Assembly: GCF_022427145.1 (NCBI RefSeq)
Contig: NZ_JAKSXN010000052.1
Span: forward strand, 1 to 38,123
From: Paenibacillus timonensis
GTDB lineage: Bacteria > Bacillota > Bacilli > Paenibacillales > Paenibacillaceae
Direction: 5' to 3'
Length of the DNA: 38,123 bases
Positions 15,260 through 23,469 of this stretch are shown here, piece after piece (position 1 is the first letter of the stretch; the number at the start of each line of letters is the position of its first letter). A model generated the notes under the pieces. The model saw only the letters and a list, made by a program, of their open reading frames with translations. It searched no databases and was not told the origin of the DNA. Made by a program: the position numbers and the translations under genes.

Positions 15260-18200
15260 ATGCAACGCTTCAAGAAGCCCTTCATATGGTTGATGCTCGC
15301 CGCATTAATCATCACATTGTTGCCATCCGGGTTCGTTCCTAGGGCCAATGCTGCTCAGGGCAACTATTTTATTCCGGATGACTTAACGCTAAGAAATACG
15401 ACGACTTTAACACTTACTCCCGGTGCCGACCAGGTTGCACGGGACAACCGGATGTATACAACAACGATTCCTGGGCTTACGTTTTCGGGTACCTATTCGC
15501 AGGTTACCGAGGATTCCCTGAAGGTTAAGGTTGAACGTCTGACCTTTAAAGTCACAAATCCGACTACAGGTGAGGGAATCTGGGAGACTGATAGCACCCA
15601 ATTCAAAAACGGGAATATCTCCAGAGATACCTCTTCATCTTTTCAGGATAAGTTCAAAGTCACTAACTTGCCATTATTCCCGGGGTTTAACCGAATTACG
15701 TTATCGGGTTCCCAAAATGGGATTACACGCGAATCAACATTCTACGCTCTATTTGATCAAGTTCCTTATGTGCAGGATCTGAAATTGTTAGGATCCAGCT
15801 ATGGGACCATCTACTTAAACGAAGGTTCGGAGGTTGTCGCGGATAAGGATAACGTTTCGATCTCCGGTGAGGTGAAGAACGCGACGGAAGTAACCGTAAG
15901 TGTCAACGGAGGCACGGGGTTAGTGACGACATTGACACAAACCGGCAAGTTCTTTTCGCCTGCCCTTAACTTGAAGCCGGGACTTAACAAAATTACGATC
16001 ACCGTTAAAAGCGGTGCCGATTCTGTTACGATTGAACGATCCGTTTATTACTTTGATAAAACCAAGCCATTCGACACGATAGCCATCCAGTATAATGGAG
16101 CGGACTATGATGTGTATAACAAAGTGGCAACCATTACAGAAGCCACTACACCTACGCTACCAGTATCCGGAACGGTTAAATTCTCGATGCTGTTAAATGA
16201 CACAGGGAATGCATTTGGTGCCTCGCAAGGTACAGGAAAAGGCAGTGTTACTCTGACCGATTCCTTAAACACGGCAAACCCGCCGGTAACAACTTTTACA
16301 GCGACAGAAACAGAAATTCCGGCACCAGACGGTCTATCCAAAGCCTACAGATTGGTTGAGGTCACCGTTCCAATCTCTTTTGGTAGCGGAAGTCAAAGGT
16401 TTAACTTGAGTGTCCAATACGACGGCACCTATTCTACTTCAGTGAATATTAATTTTAAATTTCTTCCGGGCGAGATCGGCGTTACCGGATTGAAATATAT
16501 GAAGGACAATTCAACCCCGCCGGGCAGTATTAATGATCTTCCAGATTTGGACGGTACTCAAGCTGATAAAGATAATTTTTATATTTTGGTTACGGCAGAT
16601 CAAGCTTTTGACAGCAGCGATCTAAATGCAGTCTACTTGCCAAGAGGGACTACTGGACCGACGATTACCCCAGTTACTTCGGGGACGGCGACTCAGCACG
16701 TTTTCAGAATTACTGGTTTTTCAAGCGGTACGCAGCAAGTCAAATTTAGCATTGGTACCTCCAGTGCCTCCAAAACGGCAACGATAACGTACGCTACGAA
16801 AAACTACATTTATGTCGAAGGCTTGTATGATGGCCAAACTATTTCCGTAGATTCAAGTAAATCGAACCTTTACGTGGATATTAACGGAGAGTATCGCGAC
16901 TTTGAAAACCTGTCGAACCCGCAGTTTTTTGTGAACGGGGTCTCTAATGATAAGTTAACGCCACCTATCGCCTTTGCTCCGACAACGACTTCACCTACAT
17001 TCACGATTCGACTGCCGATTGATGTCACAGGCCCGTTATACTACGGTGAGAACCGTATTAAATTTAGCGGGGTATCCATGGACGGAAAAGGCAATTCCAG
17101 AACGGTTGTTAAAGAGTTGAGGCTGTATATATTAGATACGAATGTCTCGAACATAAGTGTATTCCGTCCGAAAATTTTTGACCCAGCGGTTACTTTTACC
17201 GGCTTGGATCTGAATGATACCAGCGGAGCTAATACACAGTTAACCCAAATTCTTGCTGGCTCGCCAGAGTTTAAGCTCGTTGGAGAGATTTATGAAACTA
17301 GCGCTCAGAACTACGATTTGATTATTCAAGGAGCCGGAGCCAGAATTATTAACTTAATGCGAGGTTCCGAAAGCGTCTTTAATTCCCAATCTGATGCATC
17401 TGCTGCGGATTTAACATCAACGACGATGACGAGTACTCAAATTATTACAGGAACCATCGTTAGAAGCGGTAAACCGGACGTTGGTTATGATATGGCTGTA
17501 TTTAACGGGAAGTTTGTATTGAGAATCAAAAACATTGCACTAGATTCGCTGGGAAGTCAAGTATATAACTTGGAACTTATCAATTCCACGGGAGCCCGCA
17601 CTTCACAGAGACTTGAAATTTCCCGCGTTTTGGCTCCGTACCGGATTTTGTCCCCCGTTTCTACGGTTGGCGACCAAATCATCGTTAATAAAAATTTTGT
17701 GCGGTTTGACATTGAAGCTGAAGGAGCTACCCAAGTCATTATAGATAAAGGGGAAGCTATTCGACGTACGGACTTGCCCGAAAATGCACCGGCAAGATTT
17801 ATCTATGATTATGTTGGGCTTAAGCCGGATAAGGCAACGAAGATCAAAATTCAAATTGTACGGGGAACCGAAACGCTGAATGATACTGTAGAGGTTTATT
17901 ATGCAAGTGCGGTTGCTGTGGATTCGCAGTATATGACGGAGAAATCAGCAACGAAGTACTCGGCATTTAGTAAGGCTCTGGAGCTAAGCTTCCCTAAAGG
18001 TACAGTACTGAAAACGGCTAATGTCCCTGAAGGTAGCGTAACCAAATTTTATCCGGACAACAAATTGTTATTTGGGATTGCAGATCCTAAAAACGGAATC
18101 TTGGAACGACGCAACGATTACGGCAATTTTTTCAATATCGACAAGGACGAGAGAACACCAAATGGCTTAGCGACACTTACTTTACCGGAGGATTTGTCCG

Positions 18201-19225
18201 AGCTGTTTAACTCGACAGCTAAAACGAGTAATTTCACGAGAGTTTCCGATGTTTACTGGATTAACGGCGGGTACGGCGAATATGGAAGCGGAGATTCATA
18301 CAAGCCGGCGACGAACGGATTGCCGCCATATTCGATTTTGCCGCAATATTCCGATTCGCAGAACTTCCGGGATCTCCTGCTTCGGGAACCAGAGAGAAAA
18401 CTTGTGCCTTCACAGCGGGGGACATTGAAGCTAGCCTTTAACAAGAACGTTGTGGATGAAGCAGGGACAACAGTAGCGGTGTTCCGATTCACGGAAAATT
18501 CGGAGTGGGAGAATATCGGTGGAACCGTCGACACCAAAAGTAATACGATCACCGTACCTTTTGATGATTTCGGCTATTACGTCGTCATGAAGCAGAGCCG
18601 TGGTTTCAGCGATATTACGAATCATCCATGGGCACGCAATATTCTGAATGCTCTGTACTCCAAGGGTATTATGGCGAATCTGCAGCCGAATACGTTCGGA
18701 GCTGACGATCTGACGACCCGCGGGGAATTTGCTACGTTGCTGGTCAAAGGGCTCAACATTCCGTTGAACTATGATGATAAAGTTCAAACTTATTTTGACG
18801 TTGTACCAAAGGCCAAAACAGATACCTGGGAGTTCAAGTACATCGAAACTGCGTCCCGTGCCGGTATCATCACCGGAATTACCGAAGGTTATTTTGGAGT
18901 TGAGGAGCCAATCACGAGAGAGCAGGCAGCTATAATGATTTCGCGTGCACTTAAGCTAAAGCTTCCGATTAATGATAGCAAGCTTAGTGCAACGCTGGCC
19001 AAGCAGTTCCTGGATTCAGGGAGAATTGATCCGTACGCGCGTCCAGCCGTGCAAGCCGTTTACAAAGCGAAAATCATGGATGGGCAAAGTGTTACGACGG
19101 CTGGCAGCAAGAAGGCTTCAATTAACTTTAATCCAAAAAACAACATGACGAGAGCTGAAGCGGGAAAAGTTGCGGTGGAACTTCTTAAGAAGAGCTCATC
19201 AATTTTTCCTAAAAATCTAAGCTAA
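15260..19225 (+). CDS. Large secreted protein with C-terminal SLH domains
   Basis: This 1321-aa exported protein should be held on the cell surface by its SLH domains binding pyruvylated wall polymer. A signal peptide covers residues 1-32 (basic start, hydrophobic core, ANA-A cleavage). The middle (about 35-1000) is a long, Thr/Ser/Asn-rich series of Ig-like beta segments without a catalytic motif I recognise. Three SLH repeats lie at about 1114-1175 (GFSDITNHPWARNIL), 1177-1240 and 1247-1315, the last less typical. TRAE occurs in the third and TREQ in the second. The start ATG 15260 follows AAAGGAGAG. It has overlapping sigma-A and sigma-D-like promoter sites and a leader hairpin, and its own terminator. 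Base composition is lower in GC than in the genes before it. It could be a minor S-layer protein or an adhesin. Confidence 0.88.
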   Translation: MQRFKKPFIWLMLAALIITLLPSGFVPRANAAQGNYFIPDDLTLRNTTTLTLTPGADQVARDNRMYTTTIPGLTFSGTYSQVTEDSLKVKVERLTFKVTNPTTGEGIWETDSTQFKNGNISRDTSSSFQDKFKVTNLPLFPGFNRITLSGSQNGITRESTFYALFDQVPYVQDLKLLGSSYGTIYLNEGSEVVADKDNVSISGEVKNATEVTVSVNGGTGLVTTLTQTGKFFSPALNLKPGLNKITITVKSGADSVTIERSVYYFDKTKPFDTIAIQYNGADYDVYNKVATITEATTPTLPVSGTVKFSMLLNDTGNAFGASQGTGKGSVTLTDSLNTANPPVTTFTATETEIPAPDGLSKAYRLVEVTVPISFGSGSQRFNLSVQYDGTYSTSVNINFKFLPGEIGVTGLKYMKDNSTPPGSINDLPDLDGTQADKDNFYILVTADQAFDSSDLNAVYLPRGTTGPTITPVTSGTATQHVFRITGFSSGTQQVKFSIGTSSASKTATITYATKNYIYVEGLYDGQTISVDSSKSNLYVDINGEYRDFENLSNPQFFVNGVSNDKLTPPIAFAPTTTSPTFTIRLPIDVTGPLYYGENRIKFSGVSMDGKGNSRTVVKELRLYILDTNVSNISVFRPKIFDPAVTFTGLDLNDTSGANTQLTQILAGSPEFKLVGEIYETSAQNYDLIIQGAGARIINLMRGSESVFNSQSDASAADLTSTTMTSTQIITGTIVRSGKPDVGYDMAVFNGKFVLRIKNIALDSLGSQVYNLELINSTGARTSQRLEISRVLAPYRILSPVSTVGDQIIVNKNFVRFDIEAEGATQVIIDKGEAIRRTDLPENAPARFIYDYVGLKPDKATKIKIQIVRGTETLNDTVEVYYASAVAVDSQYMTEKSATKYSAFSKALELSFPKGTVLKTANVPEGSVTKFYPDNKLLFGIADPKNGILERRNDYGNFFNIDKDERTPNGLATLTLPEDLSELFNSTAKTSNFTRVSDVYWINGGYGEYGSGDSYKPATNGLPPYSILPQYSDSQNFRDLLLREPERKLVPSQRGTLKLAFNKNVVDEAGTTVAVFRFTENSEWENIGGTVDTKSNTITVPFDDFGYYVVMKQSRGFSDITNHPWARNILNALYSKGIMANLQPNTFGADDLTTRGEFATLLVKGLNIPLNYDDKVQTYFDVVPKAKTDTWEFKYIETASRAGIITGITEGYFGVEEPITREQAAIMISRALKLKLPINDSKLSATLAKQFLDSGRIDPYARPAVQAVYKAKIMDGQSVTTAGSKKASINFNPKNNMTRAEAGKVAVELLKKSSSIFPKNLS

Positions 19226-19240
19226 AATATTCGTAACCAA

Positions 19241-19278
19241 GAAGCGGCCAAGGTTAACTATGGCCGCTTCTTTTTTTT
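19241..19278 (+). terminator. Terminator after the 1321-aa SLH gene
   Basis: A perfect 10-bp stem (19241-19250 with 19261-19270) has a 10-nt loop and leads into eight T. Confidence 0.92.
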
Positions 19279-19364
19279 CCAATTACATCATTTTGTGTTT
19301 TCTCAAGCTTTACGTTAAAATAAGCAGAGTAATAGACAATACGCAAAAGGGTGAACTTGAACAG

Positions 19365-19706
19365 ATGAAACCGATCCTATCTAAACCGCAGTTGGGTTAT
19401 TCAAAAGCGAAGCGCAAATTTGAGGATAAATCCAAAGTTTTAGAGAAGCGCATTGAAGAAACTGCAAAGCTGCAAGAAGTAACCCAGGAAGTCATGGAAG
19501 GACTAGTTATAGAAACTGGCTTTCATGATGCTTTCACCGAGTTGCGCGAAGCTGAAAACGAATTGATCGAGTGGTCTCATAACACCATGAAGCATGAGAA
19601 GACATACAAGGACAACAAGCAAGCTGTTGATGAGATGTATGAGAAATTGAATACCGATCCGCAAATGCGGGCTCGTATTATCCAATTGGCCATGAGAGTA
19701 AGATAA
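19365..19706 (+). CDS. Small charged cytoplasmic protein of unknown function
   Basis: This 113-aa protein is rich in Lys and Glu and looks almost wholly helical, with heptad-like stretches at about 14-45 and 60-95. There is no signal peptide and no membrane segment. I do not recognise the family. The frame is open back to 19260, but that ATG lies inside the upstream terminator hairpin, so I start at ATG 19365, with AAAGGGTG about 10 nt upstream. It sits alone between two S-layer-type genes, both exported, and is itself followed by a terminator-like hairpin. A link to S-layer production is possible only by position. The regular amino-acid composition and length support a real gene. Confidence 0.65.
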   Translation: MKPILSKPQLGYSKAKRKFEDKSKVLEKRIEETAKLQEVTQEVMEGLVIETGFHDAFTELREAENELIEWSHNTMKHEKTYKDNKQAVDEMYEKLNTDPQMRARIIQLAMRVR

Positions 19707-19737
19707 TCAAGAAGCCTTTTGGTACGAGATTACCTAT

Positions 19738-19766
19738 AAGGCGTCCCATTTAGGACGTCTTATTTG
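19738..19766 (+). terminator. Terminator-like hairpin after the 113-aa gene
   Basis: A 9-bp stem (19738-19746 with 19753-19761, one G-T pair) has a 6-nt loop; the T tract after it is short. Confidence 0.5.
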
Positions 19767-20018
19767 TCGTGTCCGAACATACAATGGAGATAGCGTGAAA
19801 ATGGGAAAAGTTGCTTAATGACTGACATATTCCGGCATGATATACTAATTTCCGTCAGGCGGTAAGGGAGTCAAAAAGGCGTAACTAAGGGGAATCTTAG
19901 AAAAAGTTACAATCTCGCAATTTTTTTTAAAACCCCCGCAACTTTTTGAAACCTGCTGCGTTTAAGATGTAGAGCATTGACAATGGCGACCAAATTAGAC
20001 ATGGCAAGGTGTTCCTCA

Positions 20019-20112
20019 TAGGGAAACTTGTCTATCTATTAGAAAAATTAGCTTTACGGCTCTAGGGACCCATTGTATAATGTTTAGGTAGGATTAGGAA
20101 ACTAGTCTATTT
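20019..20112 (+). repeat. Direct repeats flanking the S-layer promoter
   Basis: Two near-identical 17-nt elements lie at 20021-20037 and 20096-20112 and share GGAAACT-GTCTAT with three mismatches in all. A shorter copy (AGGAAACTTG) lies at 20175-20184. The first is upstream of the -35, the second just after the expected start of transcription. They could bind a regulator or act in the RNA. Confidence 0.5.
20053..20081 (+). promoter_or_regulatory. Candidate main promoter of the S-layer gene
   Basis: TTTACG (20053-20058), a 17-nt spacer and perfect TATAAT (20076-20081). It would give a leader of about 200 nt. A perfect TTGACA at 19977-19982 has no good -10 at the right distance. Confidence 0.6.
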
Positions 20113-20139
20113 CTACATTCTATCAAATGAATGAGGTTA

Positions 20140-20184
20140 CAAGTTTCTGCAGTTTTGCTGCAGACCTAATTTATAGGAAACTTG
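20140..20184 (+). promoter_or_regulatory. Three-way-junction fold in the S-layer leader
   Basis: An outer stem CAAGTTT / AAACTTG (20140-20146 with 20178-20184) encloses CTGCAG / CTGCAG (20147-20152 with 20158-20163) and CCTA / TAGG (20165-20168 with 20174-20177), with only one unpaired base between helices. It lies 16 nt before the first ribosome binding site. Confidence 0.5.
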
Positions 20185-20287
20185 CTCAAGCTCTGGAAAG
20201 GGGGTGCAATGGCTAATGAGTAACACGAGCTATTCATTTAAAGAAAACTCTCATGTGATAGTTAATCAAGGAGGAGAAAAAAAGGTT

Positions 20288-23266
20288 ATGAAGAAAATTT
20301 TGTCCGTAGCTTTGTCTACAGCAATGGCATTCTCCATGTTTGCTTCCGTAGCATTCGGTGCTGATGCCAAACTGACTCCAGAGCAACAATTTAACGCTCT
20401 GAAAGATGCAGGTATCGTATCTGGCTTCCCAGACGGCCTGTCCCACTTGGAAAAAACGTTGACTCGCGCTGAACTCGCGAAAATCATCGTTAACTCCCTG
20501 AGCCTGGAACCAGTTGACGCTACTTCTTACAACGATAAGAACTATGCGAACCACTGGGGCCGCACTTACATTGAAGCTGCTACGCAAGCTGGCATCCTCA
20601 ATGGTAAAGATGCAGCTAAGAAACTGTTCGATCCGAACGGCGCAGTAACTGTACAAGAACTGGCTAAAGTTCTGGTAACTGCTCTGAAACTGGAAGTTCC
20701 TGCTGACGCTAACAACACGGCATCCGCATGGGCTAAAGGTTATGTAGCAGCAGCGGTTAACGCTGGTTACCTGGCTGACGGCATCAACTACCAAGCTCAA
20801 GCAACTCGCTCCCAAGCAGTTGTAGCAGCTTACGCTATCTACGAAGCAGCTCAAGTTCCAACAGTTAAATCCTACAAAGTAGTTGACAGCAAGAACGTTG
20901 AGTTCACGCTTTCCAACGACGAAGTAGTGAAAGTAACTTTGGAAAAAGCTTTGGAAGCTAACAAAGAAACTGAAGTTACTTTCAAAACTGCTGCTGGCGA
21001 AGAAGTAAAGGCTAAGATTACTTGGGTTGTAACTACTGCAACTAAAGTTGAAAGTGTTAAAGCTGACAACCTTAAACAAGTTATTGTTTCTTTTGACGGT
21101 GATGTTGATTCTGCAACTGCTACTGATGAAGATAACTACTCCATCACTAGCGACACAGAAAAAGATATCGTAGTTACGAAAGCATCTCTTTCTGCTGACA
21201 AAAAAGTTGTTACGCTGACTGTCGAAGAAAAAGGCGATGACACAAAAGCGTTGGTTAACCAAAAAGAATACAAACTGAGCGTTAGCAATGTTCGTGCAGG
21301 TAATACTGTGATTAGCGCTTCCGATGTTAAGTTCACTCCGGTTGACGCTGCATTGCCGGTAGCTTCCTCTGCTCAAGCTTTGGGTAATAAAGCTATCAAA
21401 ATTACTTTCAGCGAACCGGTTGTGGCAGCTACAAATTCCAATAGCTTCCTTGTTGATGGTAAAGCGGTTGTAGGTACTGTAGATGTTGCTGGTAACACGG
21501 CTGTACTGAAACTGTATTCTGTTATCGAAAATGGGGAACATACAATTAATGTTAGCGGAGTTAAAGACTATTCTGGTCTTGCTAATCTGTCGACTGACTT
21601 GAAATTCACTGTAGTCGAAGATAAAACTGCTCCAACCATCGCTAATGTTGAAAGTGCTACCTTTGAAAGTGTAACACTGAAATTCAGTGAGCCGGTAGAT
21701 CCTTCAACTGTATCTGCAGCTAATGTATACTGGTTGCAAGGTACTACTAAGAGAACGGCAGAAACCTTTGATGCTTTGTCTGATGACACTTACAGATTCA
21801 ACTTCACTGGCGAAAACAAATTTATTTACTCCACTAATTTGTATGTGACTGATGTGCAGGACTACTCCGGCAATGTCATTGCTAGTGATACTAAAGTAAC
21901 AGTTAACCCTGTGGTTGATGTTACTCGCCCTGAAATTGTTAGTGCAAAACTTGATGACAACTCGACAACTGAACTGACTGTTAAGTTCACTAAATCCTTA
22001 GACACCGCTACTGCTACGGATTCTAAGAATTATGTGATCAAGAACTCTGATGGTGATGTTGTATCTGAATTCAAGGATGTAACAATTGATGGCTCTAGCG
22101 ATAAGGTTGTACACATTAAATTGTATGAAGCCTTGAGTGAAGGTAAAACTTACACCCTGAGCATTTCCAATGTGGCTGATAATACTACCTTGAAAAATGT
22201 GATTCTTCCTTATTCTACAAATATTGCTGTTGGTAGTGTAACAGCTCCTAAATTGACTAGTGTTGAGTACACTGAATCTGGCAACAGATTGGTAGTAACT
22301 TTCGATAAGGCTATGGCTACTTCTGGTGACTTCTCTGTTCTTGATCCTAACAAGTATATTTATCAATACAGTGAGGATGGAACAGGGACACCGACTTGGA
22401 AACCGTTGCCTAGCGGGACTAACTTCACTATCTCTTCTGATGCGAAGTCTGTAGTTATGATCTTCCCATCGAGCGTGGATGTTACAAAAGAAGTTGTTGG
22501 ACTTCGTGTAACTAACGTTAAGAGTACGGGCGGTGTAACTCTCGATGGTTTGACTATGGATGATACCTCAGTTGTGAAGGCTTCGGCGATTACTCTTGAT
22601 TCTGCAAAACCAGAAGCTACCGCTAAAAACAAAATTAAAGTTCATTTTGCACAAACAATCCAAGCTGCTTCGACTAGTGACTTTAAAGTTGTAGCATCCG
22701 ATTCCACTTCTGTGTTGGCTGATCAAACCTTGTCGATTATTTCCGCAAGTGTTGATGGCAAAGATGTTATTCTGACTTTGTCTGACAACTACAAGCTTGA
22801 TGCTGACGGCGGATATGCTTCCGGTAAATATGATACGGTTACCGTATTCGTTGAGAAGAACAAAAACCTTGTTACTCCAGCTGGAAACAAAGTGGATACT
22901 GCACAAAGCGCAGTAGTAGTTGACAAAATTGCACCAGAAGTATCTAGTGTTAATAAGGAAGTTCTCGCTGCTGACGGCCTCCTGACTGTTAACTTTAGCG
23001 AAGCAGTACTTGCAACTGCTACTAACGCAGTTTACGATTTCGACGTTCAAGTCGGTGATACTGTACTTAAATCCGGTGTTGACTTTACAATCGATGCAAG
23101 CTCTGCTGGTAACAAGATTGTATTGGCAATTAATCCTGCAAAACTTACAGTTGGTAAAGTAATCAAAGTACGTGTTAACCCAGCTGCTAAGTTCTTGACT
23201 GATATCAGTGCAGATCATAATGTTGTAACTGGAACTTCTTCCTACTACAATGCTATTGTGAAGTAA
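20288..23266 (+). CDS. Major S-layer protein candidate with N-terminal SLH domains
   Basis: This 992-aa exported protein probably forms the surface lattice. A signal peptide covers about 1-26 (MKKILSVALSTAMAF then VAFGA). Three SLH repeats follow at about 30-78, 79-140 and 142-190, giving wall binding. The rest is a chain of Ig-like/SbsA-type domains of about 100 residues, several starting with phrases such as VTFDKAM, ITFSEPV, LKFSEPV and VNFSEAV. Codon use is strongly narrowed (GCT, GTA, AAA, CTG and similar) unlike the neighbours, the mark of very high expression. AAGGAGGAG at 20268-20276 favours ATG 20288, but an in-frame ATG at 20216 has its own strong site (GGGGGTG, 20200-20206) and would add 24 residues. 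Brevibacillus wall-protein genes are known to use tandem starts. Confidence 0.9.
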   Translation: MKKILSVALSTAMAFSMFASVAFGADAKLTPEQQFNALKDAGIVSGFPDGLSHLEKTLTRAELAKIIVNSLSLEPVDATSYNDKNYANHWGRTYIEAATQAGILNGKDAAKKLFDPNGAVTVQELAKVLVTALKLEVPADANNTASAWAKGYVAAAVNAGYLADGINYQAQATRSQAVVAAYAIYEAAQVPTVKSYKVVDSKNVEFTLSNDEVVKVTLEKALEANKETEVTFKTAAGEEVKAKITWVVTTATKVESVKADNLKQVIVSFDGDVDSATATDEDNYSITSDTEKDIVVTKASLSADKKVVTLTVEEKGDDTKALVNQKEYKLSVSNVRAGNTVISASDVKFTPVDAALPVASSAQALGNKAIKITFSEPVVAATNSNSFLVDGKAVVGTVDVAGNTAVLKLYSVIENGEHTINVSGVKDYSGLANLSTDLKFTVVEDKTAPTIANVESATFESVTLKFSEPVDPSTVSAANVYWLQGTTKRTAETFDALSDDTYRFNFTGENKFIYSTNLYVTDVQDYSGNVIASDTKVTVNPVVDVTRPEIVSAKLDDNSTTELTVKFTKSLDTATATDSKNYVIKNSDGDVVSEFKDVTIDGSSDKVVHIKLYEALSEGKTYTLSISNVADNTTLKNVILPYSTNIAVGSVTAPKLTSVEYTESGNRLVVTFDKAMATSGDFSVLDPNKYIYQYSEDGTGTPTWKPLPSGTNFTISSDAKSVVMIFPSSVDVTKEVVGLRVTNVKSTGGVTLDGLTMDDTSVVKASAITLDSAKPEATAKNKIKVHFAQTIQAASTSDFKVVASDSTSVLADQTLSIISASVDGKDVILTLSDNYKLDADGGYASGKYDTVTVFVEKNKNLVTPAGNKVDTAQSAVVVDKIAPEVSSVNKEVLAADGLLTVNFSEAVLATATNAVYDFDVQVGDTVLKSGVDFTIDASSAGNKIVLAINPAKLTVGKVIKVRVNPAAKFLTDISADHNVVTGTSSYYNAIVK

Positions 23267-23282
23267 TGGTTTATAAGTAAGT

Positions 23283-23320
23283 TAAAACAAAAGACCCCTT
23301 ATATGGGGTCTTTTGTTTTA
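23283..23320. terminator. Strong terminator after the S-layer gene
   Basis: A perfect 16-bp stem (23283-23298 with 23305-23320) has a 6-nt loop; its A- and T-rich flanks would let it act on both strands. Confidence 0.95.
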
Positions 23321-23469
23321 TATTAGATATTCTTTAAGCAATCTTTAAGTAAGCTTATTTAGACTCCCATGGTAAACTATCAAAAGAAGTGTTTGTCCTA
23401 AATACGAAACATTTTTCATTCCAATACGTTATTAATTAATAAGAACTTTTCTGCATGGGAGGTAACACA

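Noticed and set aside
19260..19364. Extended N-terminus of the 113-aa protein
   Set aside because: Its ATG and first codons are the terminator hairpin and T run of the preceding gene.
19977..20005. Promoter built on a perfect TTGACA
   Set aside because: No acceptable -10 lies 16-18 nt downstream.
20234..21541. 435-aa frame on the minus strand of the S-layer gene
   Set aside because: It arises from the biased codon use of the plus-strand gene; its composition (many Cys, Phe, Ser) is not protein-like for this organism.
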